DNA from: Methylocystis sp.
Lineage (GTDB): Bacteria; Pseudomonadota; Alphaproteobacteria; Rhizobiales; Beijerinckiaceae
Assembly (NCBI GenBank): GCA_023253795.1
Contig: JALRFG010000087.1
Location: 1-7,871 of the forward strand
Direction: 5' to 3'
DNA length: 7,871 nt
Part shown: positions 1-6,521 of the stretch, one piece after another
Position numbering within the stretch: position 1 is the stretch's first letter
Layout of the letters: each line of letters opens with the position of its first letter
The notes under the pieces: model-generated
Seen by the model: the letters and a program-made list of their open reading frames with translations, nothing else
What the model was told of the DNA's origin: nothing
Database searches by the model: none
Position numbers and translations under genes: made by a program

Positions 1-1083
1 CAACAAAAAAGAGGCGCCCTGCCCGAGGGGCCGCCAACATGGATCTGCGGCGATTGCCACGTTGGCAATCTGGGACCCATCGCCAATTCCAAGGGCCGCA
101 TCCAGATGCAGATCCGCGATCTCGATCAAACGGTGATCGGGAACCCGGCGCATGATCTCATCCGCCTCGGCCTTTCTCTGGCGTCTGCGGCGCGCGGATC
201 AGACCTGCCCGGCGTGATGACCGCACGCATGATCGAGAACATGGTGGATGGCTATGAACAGGCCTTCGAACCTGACTGGGACGGCGAGGATGATGAAGAC
301 CTGCCGGACACTATCCGTGAATTGATCCGAAAATCCAACAAAAGAACCTGGAAACATCTGGCGCGTGAACGCATCGCCGACACCAGCCCCGCCATCCCGA
401 TCGGAAAAAGATTCTGGAGTCTGGACAAGGCGGAGAAGAAGGAGATCGACCAGCTTTTTCACATCGCTGAAATTAAAGAGCTGGCGACAAATCTCTGGTC
501 CCGCGACGATGATGCGTCCGTTCAACTCGTTGATGCAGCCTATTGGATGAAAGGCTGCAGCTCTCTGGGCCTGCTGCGTTACGCCGTTTTACTCGCCGTT
601 GGCGAGAAGGGCGTTGATCTCGAATACTGTCTCATGGATATCAAAGAGGCGGCGCACGCGGCCGCGCCGGGATATGAGAACACCGGCATTCCCGCCGATC
701 ATGGCGAACGCATTGTCGAGGGCGCACGCAATCTGTCTCCCTATCTGGGACAACGCATGCGCTCGGGACAGCTTCAGGGAAAATCGGTTTTTATTCGCGA
801 ACTGCTGCCTCAGGATCTCAAACTTGAATTGGAGCATCTCTCCGCTGAGGAAGCGACCAAGACATCCCGATATCTTGCGACAGTCGTCGGACGCGCGCAT
901 TCCCGGCAAATGAGCCGGGAGGCGCGGAAAGACTGGCAGGCCGATCTGCAGAAATCACGATCAAAATCACTGGATGCACCATCATGGCTATGGTCGTCGA
1001 TTGTCTCTCTGCTGATGAGTCACGAGGGCGGATATCTCGAACATTGCCGCCGCTTTGCGCTCTCCGTTGAAAAAACCGATTGA
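1..1083 (+). CDS. DUF2252 family protein, 3' part (start outside window)
   Basis: The reading frame is open from the first base, so the gene begins upstream; 360 residues plus a TGA stop are visible. An internal ATG at 106 is not the real start, because conserved family sequence precedes it. Recognisable DUF2252 blocks, in visible-residue numbering, are GDCHVGNLG (17-25), RDLDQT (39-44), HDLIRL (51-56), a glycine-rich GCSSLG (185-190), DIKEA (213-217), GERIVEGAR (235-243), FIRELLPQD (264-272) and GRAHSR (297-302). The GDxHxxN and DxD pair resembles the catalytic and metal-binding motifs of aminoglycoside phosphotransferase and protein kinase folds. A phosphotransferase-like activity is therefore plausible, but this is inference and no substrate is known. 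There is no signal peptide or membrane segment in the visible part, so it is probably cytoplasmic. It is the only + strand gene and converges on the SH3-like gene, so it does not belong to the dap operon. Family assignment is confident; function is unknown. Confidence 0.85.
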   Translation, partial: QQKRGALPEGPPTWICGDCHVGNLGPIANSKGRIQMQIRDLDQTVIGNPAHDLIRLGLSLASAARGSDLPGVMTARMIENMVDGYEQAFEPDWDGEDDEDLPDTIRELIRKSNKRTWKHLARERIADTSPAIPIGKRFWSLDKAEKKEIDQLFHIAEIKELATNLWSRDDDASVQLVDAAYWMKGCSSLGLLRYAVLLAVGEKGVDLEYCLMDIKEAAHAAAPGYENTGIPADHGERIVEGARNLSPYLGQRMRSGQLQGKSVFIRELLPQDLKLELEHLSAEEATKTSRYLATVVGRAHSRQMSREARKDWQADLQKSRSKSLDAPSWLWSSIVSLLMSHEGGYLEHCRRFALSVEKTD

Positions 1084-1161
1084 TTAATGTGTATCGTCGG
1101 CAGTGATCGAAACGCAGGGATGTTGCGCCGGGCGAAAACTTAAATCAGAAATTATCTGCTC
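1084..1161. other. Convergent intergenic gap, no clear terminator
   Basis: This 78-base gap separates the 3' ends of the + strand DUF2252 gene and the - strand SH3-like gene, where a bidirectional terminator would be expected. I see only weak short inverted repeats: CAGA/TCTG with a five-base loop at 1146-1158, and TGCT/AGCA with a three-base loop at 1157-1167 that runs into the SH3 stop codon. Neither has a GC-rich stem followed by a T run, so I do not call an intrinsic terminator. Confidence 0.4.
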
Positions 1162-1581
1162 TCAGCACGGATTGCGGCGATGATAGCCAAAAAGAGCGCC
1201 GAGCGGATCGCTGTGGCGCAACGTGGCGAGCGGGCGGTCAAAGAAAACATTGCTGCCCGAATAGGGATAGCTGTAATCGCAGGTCGGATCAGTCGGCAAT
1301 GTCTCCGCTGACGCGGCGACGCCGGATGCCGCGTTCAATTGTTGCGTATCGGCGTAATAGCTATGGCCATCATAATCGATGCGCGTCCATTTTGAGCCGC
1401 CCGGCTCGGGCAAAAGCACGGCTCCGGCCGGCGCGGTCTTGAGGAGGCGATACTGCATTCCTGGCCCAGCGCGCAGCGGCAAGGCTTCAGAGAGTGTCAG
1501 CGTCTGGGCGCAGGCCGCGTCCGCCAGAAACAGGGCCATCACGCCAATCATCATCGCCATCTGCCGCAGAAAGCGCATCAT
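1162..1581 (-). CDS. Secreted small SH3-like (SH3b) domain protein
   Basis: This 139-residue protein has an N-terminal signal peptide: a basic start (MMRFLRQ), a hydrophobic core at about residues 8-20, and a likely signal peptidase I site after ACA (residue 25). A lipoprotein site at C24 is unlikely because residue -3 is Asp. Residues about 28-83 match the bacterial SH3-like pattern, with ALPLRAGPGMQYRLL, a central turn, KWTRIDYDG and a YYAD strand. The last ~40 residues form a tail I do not recognise; it holds C101 and ends on C139, which could form a periplasmic disulfide. The gene abuts dapE as TAAATG, with a weak GGCGGA ribosome site about 8 bases before the second ATG, so translation is probably coupled and the start may be either of the two tandem ATGs. 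SH3b domains often bind cell-wall or protein ligands. Co-transcription with diaminopimelate genes fits an envelope role, but that is inference. Confidence 0.75.
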   Translation of the reverse strand: MMRFLRQMAMMIGVMALFLADAACAQTLTLSEALPLRAGPGMQYRLLKTAPAGAVLLPEPGGSKWTRIDYDGHSYYADTQQLNAASGVAASAETLPTDPTCDYSYPYSGSNVFFDRPLATLRHSDPLGALFGYHRRNPC

Positions 1582-2751
1582 TTATTCCGCCGCCTGAGAA
1601 AAATAGGCCTCGATCACCCGCCGGTAAATCGCGCAGAGCGCATCAATATCGGCGATCCGCGCGTTTTCGTTAACGGCGTGAATCGTCTCATTCGTCAGCC
1701 CGAATTCAAGCGCCGGACAGTCCCGGATAATGAACCGCGCATCCGATGTGCCGCCACTCGTCGATAGCTCGGGCGTTAGCCTCGTCACTTCGGTGATGGC
1801 GCGAGAGACCAGCGTCGAAAATTCGCCGGGCTTTGTTAAAAAAGACACGGCGTTGCTGGGCATGAACTCAACTTCCACCGTCGCCGCACCAGCAGCTTCA
1901 GCGATCACGGAACGAATGCGCGCTTTCAGCGTTTCAAGCGTCCAGACATCATTGAAGCGGATATTGAACTGCGCTTGCGCCCGCGCGGGAATAACATTCA
2001 CCGCCGGATTCCCGACATCAATCGAGGTTACTTCGAGATTGGAACGATCGAAATGCGCCGTTCCATCATCAAAAGCATGATCTGACAGCGCTGCGACAAT
2101 ACGGGCGATCACCGGCGCGGGATTATCCGCCCGATGCGGATAGGCGACATGACCCTGCTTGCCAATCACGCGAATGACGCCGTTGAGTGAACCGCGCCGA
2201 CCGATCTTGATGGTGTCACCGAGGGCATCGACATTTGTCGGCTCGCCGACAATGCAATGATCAAAACGCTCGCCACGCGCGCGCGCCCAATCGAGCATCT
2301 TGATCGTGCCGTTGATCGAGGGCCCCTCTTCGTCGCCGGTGATCAGAAAAGAGATCGCGCCTTTCGGTGCGCCATGGGTTTTGACGTAATCGATCGTCGC
2401 AGCGACAAAAGCGGCGACGCCGCCCTTCATATCAGATGCGCCGCGGCCATAGATCCGGCCGTCAACCACTTCTCCGGCGAAGGGATCATGGCGCCAGCGC
2501 GCAACATCTCCCGCCGGCACGACATCCGTATGCCCGGCAAAAACCAGATGCGGCTGACCCGCGCCCAGTTTGGCGTAAAGATTATCAATATCCGGCGTGC
2601 CATCTTCGGAGAATGTCAGCCGGTGCGTCTCGAAGCCAACGGATTTCAGCGCCGCCTCGACAACATCCAGAGCGCCCGCGTCTTTTGGCGTCACAGACGG
2701 GCAGCGGATCAGATCGCGCGTCAGCGCAACAGCAAGCGAGGGCTTGGTCAT
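1582..2751 (-). CDS. dapE: Succinyl-diaminopimelate desuccinylase
   Basis: DapE hydrolyses N-succinyl-LL-2,6-diaminopimelate to succinate and LL-diaminopimelate, a late step of the succinylase route to meso-diaminopimelate and lysine in the cytoplasm. It is a dizinc M20-family enzyme. The ligands and catalytic residues are visible: H74 and D76 in GHTDVVPAG, D107 in GRGASDMKGG, the E141-E142 pair in GDEEGPS, E170 in VGEPT, and H358 near the C terminus in ETIHAVNE. The SGGTSDARF block at 332-340 is also typical. The dimerisation domain (roughly 180-295) sits between the two halves of the catalytic domain. Its 389 residues are slightly more than the E. coli enzyme. The ATG overlaps the upstream membrane-protein stop as ATGA and lacks a strong ribosome site, so translational coupling is likely. 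The downstream SH3-like gene starts right after its TAA. No key residue is missing. Confidence 0.97.
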   Translation of the reverse strand: MTKPSLAVALTRDLIRCPSVTPKDAGALDVVEAALKSVGFETHRLTFSEDGTPDIDNLYAKLGAGQPHLVFAGHTDVVPAGDVARWRHDPFAGEVVDGRIYGRGASDMKGGVAAFVAATIDYVKTHGAPKGAISFLITGDEEGPSINGTIKMLDWARARGERFDHCIVGEPTNVDALGDTIKIGRRGSLNGVIRVIGKQGHVAYPHRADNPAPVIARIVAALSDHAFDDGTAHFDRSNLEVTSIDVGNPAVNVIPARAQAQFNIRFNDVWTLETLKARIRSVIAEAAGAATVEVEFMPSNAVSFLTKPGEFSTLVSRAITEVTRLTPELSTSGGTSDARFIIRDCPALEFGLTNETIHAVNENARIADIDALCAIYRRVIEAYFSQAAE

Positions 2752-3227
2752 GGCGTCTTCGAAGGTTGCAGCCCCAATTCATACAAGGTCCAAAGCGCGA
2801 CAGCGATTAAAATCGCATCCGCGCCCCACACCCAGCCGCGCGCCATCGCTTCCGTCACGCGCGGCTGCAGCCAATGCGCGGCGCCGGCGAGCAGCGCAGC
2901 GAAAGGCGCGATGCTGGCGTATCCCAGAGCCGGCGACAAATGACGATCGCGAAATCGTTTGGCCGAAAGATTGACGTAGCTGACCGCCACCAGCAACACG
3001 GCAAAGGCGTAGAGGATGGCGAAAGCGTAGGCCGTCGCCGTCTGGGGAACGAAAAACGGGCTCGTTGTAATATCATGATCGGTATAGGGCGCGAGAAACA
3101 GCCAGATCAGCGCGAAAGGAACGAGAATCATTGTCAGCGTCCGCACGCCGCGTAACCAGGTGACAGAATCAATCCGTCCCTGATCGTTGCGGTAGAGGAA
3201 ACGTATCCGTTCTCTGTCGATCGCCAT
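2748..3227 (-). CDS. Four-helix membrane protein, DUF805-like
   Basis: This 159-residue protein has four hydrophobic segments, at about residues 31-48, 65-86, 99-119 and 132-152, and a charged N terminus that is probably cytoplasmic. The stretch after helix 2, SYVNLSAKRFRDRHLSPAL, resembles the conserved Arg/Asp-containing loop of DUF805 inner-membrane proteins, so remote DUF805 membership is my best guess. The function of that family is unknown. I chose the ATG at 3227 over a TTG at 3230. A GAGGG ribosome site lies 4 bases before the ATG but only 1 before the TTG, and the ATG gives a TGATG overlap with the dapD stop. Its own stop overlaps the dapE start as ATGA. It is thus locked between two diaminopimelate genes and almost certainly co-translated with them. 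Whether it has any part in that pathway cannot be told from sequence. Confidence 0.8.
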   Translation of the reverse strand: MAIDRERIRFLYRNDQGRIDSVTWLRGVRTLTMILVPFALIWLFLAPYTDHDITTSPFFVPQTATAYAFAILYAFAVLLVAVSYVNLSAKRFRDRHLSPALGYASIAPFAALLAGAAHWLQPRVTEAMARGWVWGADAILIAVALWTLYELGLQPSKTP

Positions 3228-4084
3228 CAATCCCTCAGCAACTCATTCACGCCGGTCTTGCTGCGCGTCTGCGCGTCAACCGTCTTGACGATCACCGCGC
3301 AATATAGCGACGGACCCGGCGTTCCGTCCGGCAACGGCTTGCCCGGCAAATTGCCGGAGACGACGACGGAATAGGGCGGCACATAGCCCATATGGATCTT
3401 GCCGGTGGCGCGATCGATGATCTTCGTCGAGGCGCTGATGAACACGCCCATCGACAGCACCGAACCCTTGCCGACGATCACGCCCTCGACCACTTCCGAG
3501 CGCGCGCCGATAAAGCAATCGTCTTCGATGATCGTCGGATTGGCCTGCAGCGGCTCCAGCACGCCGCCAATGCCGACGCCGCCGGAAAGATGCACGTTTT
3601 TACCAATCTGCGCGCAGGAGCCGACCGTCGCCCAGGTGTCGACCATGGTTCCGGCGTCGACATAGGCGCCCAGATTGACGAATGAGGGCATCAGGATCGC
3701 GCCCGGCGCGATATAGGCCGAGTGGCGCACCACCGCGCCCGGCACGGAGCGGAAACCCGCCGCCGTATGCTCCCCGGCGCCCCAGCCGACGAATTTGGAG
3801 GGAACCTTGTCCCACCAAGTGGCGCCGCCGGGACCGCCGGCGACGACGCTCATATCGTTCAGCCGGAAGGAGAGCAGCACCGCCTTTTTCAGCCATTGAT
3901 TGACCTTCCAGCCGTCCGGACCTTCCTTGCCGTCAACCTTCTCGGCGACGCGCAGCTTGCCGGCGTCGAGCAGGCGCAGCGCGCTGTCGACGGCGCGGCG
4001 GATATCGCCCTGCGTCTCGGCGTTAATGTTTGCGCGGTCCTCAAAGGCGGCGGTGATGAGGGTCTCAAGACCAGTGTGCGGCAT
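3227..4084 (-). CDS. dapD: 2,3,4,5-tetrahydropyridine-2,6-dicarboxylate N-succinyltransferase
   Basis: DapD transfers succinyl from succinyl-CoA to tetrahydrodipicolinate, opening the succinylase branch of diaminopimelate and lysine synthesis; the enzyme is a cytoplasmic trimer. The 285-residue protein has an alpha-helical N-terminal domain (about 1-100, including WKVNQWLKKAVLLSFRLNDM at 59-78). It is followed by a left-handed beta-helix of hexapeptide repeats (about 115-245), with highly conserved stretches GTMVDTWATVGSCAQIG (145-161), HLSGGVGIGGVLEPLQ (165-180) and GARSEVVEG (193-201). The C terminus KTRSKTG-like segment and NELLRD ending match rhizobial DapD. D149 and E198 lie in the positions of proposed catalytic acids. 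I chose the ATG at 4084. A TTG at 4144 would add 20 residues unlike the family (TPRATRLQ...) and would span the likely promoter. A weak CGGGA ribosome site precedes the ATG by 5 bases. It appears to lead a sub-operon with the membrane protein, dapE and the SH3-like gene. Confidence 0.97.
   Translation of the reverse strand: MPHTGLETLITAAFEDRANINAETQGDIRRAVDSALRLLDAGKLRVAEKVDGKEGPDGWKVNQWLKKAVLLSFRLNDMSVVAGGPGGATWWDKVPSKFVGWGAGEHTAAGFRSVPGAVVRHSAYIAPGAILMPSFVNLGAYVDAGTMVDTWATVGSCAQIGKNVHLSGGVGIGGVLEPLQANPTIIEDDCFIGARSEVVEGVIVGKGSVLSMGVFISASTKIIDRATGKIHMGYVPPYSVVVSGNLPGKPLPDGTPGPSLYCAVIVKTVDAQTRSKTGVNELLRD
3232..3236 (-). promoter_or_regulatory. Ribosome binding site deciding the membrane-protein start
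   Basis: GAGGG on the - strand lies inside the last codons of dapD. Its spacing of 4 bases to the ATG at 3227 is workable, while it is only 1 base from the in-frame TTG at 3230. This favours the ATG, with translation re-initiating at the dapD TGA. Confidence 0.6.
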
Positions 4085-4116
4085 AATAATCCCGGTTCTG
4101 TTGGAAAGCTTTGCGG

Positions 4117-4144
4117 TTTGTAGGCGCGTGGCGCGGGGAGTCAA
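4117..4144 (-). promoter_or_regulatory. Candidate sigma-70 promoter for dapD
   Basis: On the - strand, TTGACT (4144-4139) is separated by 16 bases from TACAAA (4122-4117). That is 5 of 6 and 4 of 6 matches to the consensus boxes. The -35 box contains the TGA stop of the upstream HAD gene. Transcription would start near 4110, leaving a leader of roughly 25 bases before the dapD ATG. It sits in one of the only three gaps in the - strand gene run. Predicted by eye; not tested. Confidence 0.45.
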
Positions 4145-4869
4145 CCGCCCTTGTCGACAAATGGCGACGGATCGCCAGAGGCCACTATTTGCGCAAGAAA
4201 TCCCGCCAGATCGTCGGTGACGAAATCGACATGCGGCTCCGAGCCGTCGGACACCTCCCAGGCCTCGCGCTCCGGCCCATCTCCCGGCGGCGGCAACACC
4301 AGCACCGTCGTCATTCCATGGCGATGCGGCACGATCAGATTGCGGTCGAGATCTTCAAAAAGCGTCGTGCGCCCCGGAACGACGTTATGCTGATCGAAAA
4401 AGCGCTCATAGGCGCCGGCGTTTGGCTTGGCGATGAAATCGGCGGCGACAATATCGAAAATATCTTCAAAAAGATGGTCGATTCCGATCTGCTGCGCGGT
4501 TTTCAGCGCATGGTCGCGGGAGCCATTGGTTAGGATCAGCTTGCGGCCCGGCAAGGCGGCGATCGCCGCCGCCAGCGAATGATCGACATCGAGAGATGAC
4601 CTATCAATGTCATGCACGAAAGACAGAAACGCCTCCGCATCGATCTGATGCTCCAGCATCAGCCCGCGCAACGTCGTGCCGTAACGATGATAATAATGTT
4701 TCTGCAACGCGCGCAGCGACAGGGCGTCGAGGCCAAACAGGCGCATCATGAACAGCGTGATGCGCGCGTCGATTTTAGGCCAGAGATCCGCTGTCTGCGG
4801 ATAGAGAGTATTGTCGAGATCGAACACCCATGTGTCGATCTGCGCAAAACGCTGTGCGAAATCGGTCAC
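4141..4869 (-). CDS. HAD-family hydrolase, pyrimidine 5'-nucleotidase type
   Basis: This 242-residue haloacid dehalogenase-superfamily phosphatase shows all four motifs. Motif I is VFDLDNTLY with nucleophile D17 and acid D19, motif II is ILTNGS with T114, motif III has K148 in AKPN, and motif IV is FEDLDRNL with E172 and D173. The helical segment between motifs I and II (about 25-105) is a C1-type cap. The DLDNTLYP start and the TNGS and FEDxxxNL blocks best match the pyrimidine 5'-nucleotidase (Sdt1-like) subgroup. It would dephosphorylate UMP or CMP, or a related small phosphate ester, in the cytoplasm; the substrate is not certain. The start is GTG at 4869, overlapping the argB stop as GTGA. 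The next in-frame Met (residue 41) would remove motif I, so GTG is needed. There is no clear ribosome site, which again points to coupling with argB. It is a housekeeping neighbour of argB and dapD rather than an obvious member of either pathway. Confidence 0.88.
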   Translation of the reverse strand: MTDFAQRFAQIDTWVFDLDNTLYPQTADLWPKIDARITLFMMRLFGLDALSLRALQKHYYHRYGTTLRGLMLEHQIDAEAFLSFVHDIDRSSLDVDHSLAAAIAALPGRKLILTNGSRDHALKTAQQIGIDHLFEDIFDIVAADFIAKPNAGAYERFFDQHNVVPGRTTLFEDLDRNLIVPHRHGMTTVLVLPPPGDGPEREAWEVSDGSEPHVDFVTDDLAGFLAQIVASGDPSPFVDKGG

Positions 4870-5735
4870 CGCGTAATCAGCGTGCCGGCGCCGTGATCGG
4901 TGAGCAATTCGATCAACACGGCGTGCGGCAACTTGCCATCCAGAATCACGACGCCCTCGACGCCGCGTTCAATGGCGTAGATGCAGGTCTCGACCTTCGG
5001 AATCATGCCGCCGGTTATGGTGCCGTCGGCGATGAGGCCTGGAATATCCGCGACCTTGAGCTCCTCAATGATCTTCTTGTTTTTGTCGAGCACGCCCGGC
5101 ACGTCCGTCAAAAACAGCAGACGCTTGGCGCCAAGCGCACCGGCGATGGCGCCGGCGAATGTGTCGGCGTTGATATTATAGCTGGCGCCGCCCGGCCCCT
5201 GCGCGACAGGCGCCAGAACCGGAATCAGCTCGCGGCCCAACACCTGATCGAGCACGGTTGTGTCGACATGATCGGGCTCGCCGACATAACCAAGATCGAT
5301 TCCGTCGGAGCGATGCAGCTTCTTCGCCGTCAGCATCCGGCCGTCCTTACCGGTCAAGCCAATGGCGCGCCCGCCTTCTGAATTGATGTGGCCGACAATC
5401 TGCTTGTTGATCGAACCGGCGAGCACCATTTCGACGATACCCATCGTCTCGCCATCGGTGATGCGCAGGCCGTCGGCGAATTTCGACTCGACGCCGAGAC
5501 GCTTCAACATCGCGCCGATCTGCGGCCCGCCGCCATGAACCACCACCGGATTCACGCCGGATTGTTCGAGCAGCACCATGTCGCGGGAGAAATCACGCGC
5601 CACCGCATCATCGCCCATGGCGTGACCGCCATATTTCACCACGACGATGGCGTCGTCGTAGCGCAGCATATGCGGCAGCGCCTGCATGAGAATACGGGCC
5701 TGCTGAAGCGCATTGTCGACGGAGTCGGTGGTCAT
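4866..5735 (-). CDS. argB: Acetylglutamate kinase
   Basis: ArgB phosphorylates N-acetyl-L-glutamate with ATP, the second step of arginine (ornithine) synthesis in the cytoplasm. The 289-residue amino-acid-kinase fold shows VKYGG with K34, the HGGGPQIG loop (67-74), R91 in GLRITDG, N187 and D191 in YNINADTFAG, D211 in LTDVPGV, and K247 in GGMIPKV. Together these cover the ATP, acetylglutamate and phosphoryl-transfer sites. About 25 residues precede the first strand (DNALQQARILMQALPHML). Such an N-terminal helix is known from hexameric, arginine-inhibited acetylglutamate kinases and is absent in the E. coli dimer, so feedback inhibition by arginine is likely (inference). The ATG at 5735 is preceded by a good GAGGA ribosome site with 9-base spacing. 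The stop overlaps the GTG of the HAD gene. The gap from engB is 73 bases and contains a candidate promoter. Confidence 0.97.
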   Translation of the reverse strand: MTTDSVDNALQQARILMQALPHMLRYDDAIVVVKYGGHAMGDDAVARDFSRDMVLLEQSGVNPVVVHGGGPQIGAMLKRLGVESKFADGLRITDGETMGIVEMVLAGSINKQIVGHINSEGGRAIGLTGKDGRMLTAKKLHRSDGIDLGYVGEPDHVDTTVLDQVLGRELIPVLAPVAQGPGGASYNINADTFAGAIAGALGAKRLLFLTDVPGVLDKNKKIIEELKVADIPGLIADGTITGGMIPKVETCIYAIERGVEGVVILDGKLPHAVLIELLTDHGAGTLITR

Positions 5736-5744
5736 ATCGGGCCA

Positions 5745-5749
5745 TCCTC
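5745..5749 (-). promoter_or_regulatory. Ribosome binding site of argB
   Basis: GAGGA on the - strand ends 9 bases before the argB ATG. It is the clearest ribosome site in the window and fits argB being independently initiated rather than coupled to engB. The ATG inside GAGGATG is out of frame with argB. Confidence 0.65.
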
Positions 5750-5784
5750 AAGAGCGGCGAACCGGAGCGCGCGCCAGTGTCTCA

Positions 5785-5812
5785 ACTAGACTCCTCAGCG
5801 CGACAGTTTCAA
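5785..5812 (-). promoter_or_regulatory. Candidate weak promoter for argB
   Basis: On the - strand, TTGAAA (5812-5807) and TCTAGT (5790-5785) are separated by 16 bases, with 4 of 6 matches in each box (TTGACA is matched at TTGA and the last A, so 5 of 6 if that A is counted). The -35 box contains the engB TGA stop, the same arrangement as at dapD. The gap also holds a short GTCT/AGAC inverted repeat, too weak to call an operator. Low confidence. Confidence 0.3.
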
Positions 5813-6474
5813 GACCTTCGTTCGTACAGCAGTTGGGCGATGGCGCCGCGCAGCGTCTCAATGCCTTCGCCGGTTTGCGAGGAGGTGAAGATCAGCTCGG
5901 GGTAAGCGGCCGGCCGCTTCTTCAGGGCCTCCAGCGTTTCCGCCACAACGGCTGTCCGCTCTGCCGGCTTCAGTTCGTCATGCTTTGTCAGGATCACCTG
6001 ATAGGAAACGGCGGCCTGATCGAGCAAATCGAACATCTCGCCATCAACGGGCTTGATCCCACGCCGGGCGTCGACCAGCACGAAAACCCGCGCCAGTTGC
6101 ACCCTGCCGCGCAAATAGTCGCGCATAAGCTTCGACCAGCTGGCGACTTTCTCCTTGCCGACCGCCGCATAGCCGTAGCCCGGCATATCGACGAGGCGCA
6201 GCCGTTCGTCGCCGCCGGTCGCGCCGGTCAGAGAGAAAAAATTCAGCTGCTGCGTGCGGCCCGGCGTATTCGAAACGCGCGCCAAGGTCTTGCGGTTAGT
6301 GAGCGCGTTGAGCAGCGAGGATTTGCCGACATTGGAGCGACCGGCAAACGCGACCTCATAGGCGCCGGGCGGCGGCAAATCCTTCGCGGACGCGCTGGCG
6401 AAAATAAAATCGCATGGGCCGGCAAAAAGCAGACGGCCATCTTCGAGAAAATCAGGCTGGGGCGACTGTGTCAT
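5809..6474 (-). CDS. engB: Ribosome biogenesis GTP-binding protein EngB (YihA/YsxC)
   Basis: EngB is a small TRAFAC-class GTPase needed for assembly of the large ribosomal subunit in many bacteria. The 221 residues hold the G motifs in order: G1 GRSNVGKS (45-52), the G2 region NTPGRTQ with a conserved Thr (69-75), G3 DMPGYG (96-101), G4 TKHD (163-166) and G5 TSS (197-199). The G3 and G1 wordings are diagnostic for EngB. G4 has His where many relatives have Ala, which is a tolerated position. Length is normal for alphaproteobacterial members, with a ~40-residue N-terminal extension before the G domain. The ATG at 6474 has no recognisable ribosome site; it is preceded by a T-rich stretch and, further upstream, by a stable hairpin. 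It lies 55 bases downstream of yidC, a neighbour pair that from memory is common in this bacterial order. Confidence 0.96.
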   Translation of the reverse strand: MTQSPQPDFLEDGRLLFAGPCDFIFASASAKDLPPPGAYEVAFAGRSNVGKSSLLNALTNRKTLARVSNTPGRTQQLNFFSLTGATGGDERLRLVDMPGYGYAAVGKEKVASWSKLMRDYLRGRVQLARVFVLVDARRGIKPVDGEMFDLLDQAAVSYQVILTKHDELKPAERTAVVAETLEALKKRPAAYPELIFTSSQTGEGIETLRGAIAQLLYERRS

Positions 6475-6492
6475 GAAAAACCAGCGAAAGGT

Positions 6493-6521
6493 CGACGGCC
6501 GCCGACCAGCGGCGACCGTCG
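6493..6521 (-). repeat. Intergenic 12-bp hairpin between yidC and engB
   Basis: In the - strand transcript, CGACGG-U-CGCCG pairs with CGGCG-G-CCGUCG across a five-base loop CUGGU. This gives a 12-bp stem with one G-U wobble, almost all other pairs being GC. It begins 8 bases after the yidC stop codon. A run of five T follows only about 12 bases after the stem, just before the engB ATG, so it is not a textbook intrinsic terminator. It could stabilise the yidC mRNA end, mark a processing site, attenuate readthrough, or affect engB initiation. Confidence 0.6.

Noticed and set aside
1146..1167. Terminator between the convergent SH3-like and DUF2252 genes
   Set aside because: Only 4-bp stems without a following T run are present, which is too weak to call.
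2257..2943. + strand open frame across the dapE start and the membrane-protein end
   Set aside because: It covers two genes with clear protein evidence on the other strand and shows no domain of its own.
4085..4144. Longer dapD starting at TTG 4144
   Set aside because: The extra 20 residues do not resemble DapD N termini and would cover the likely promoter. The ATG at 4084 gives the usual family length.
6476..6521. Intrinsic terminator after yidC
   Set aside because: The stem is strong, but the five-T run is about 12 bases away instead of adjacent, so I list it only as a hairpin.
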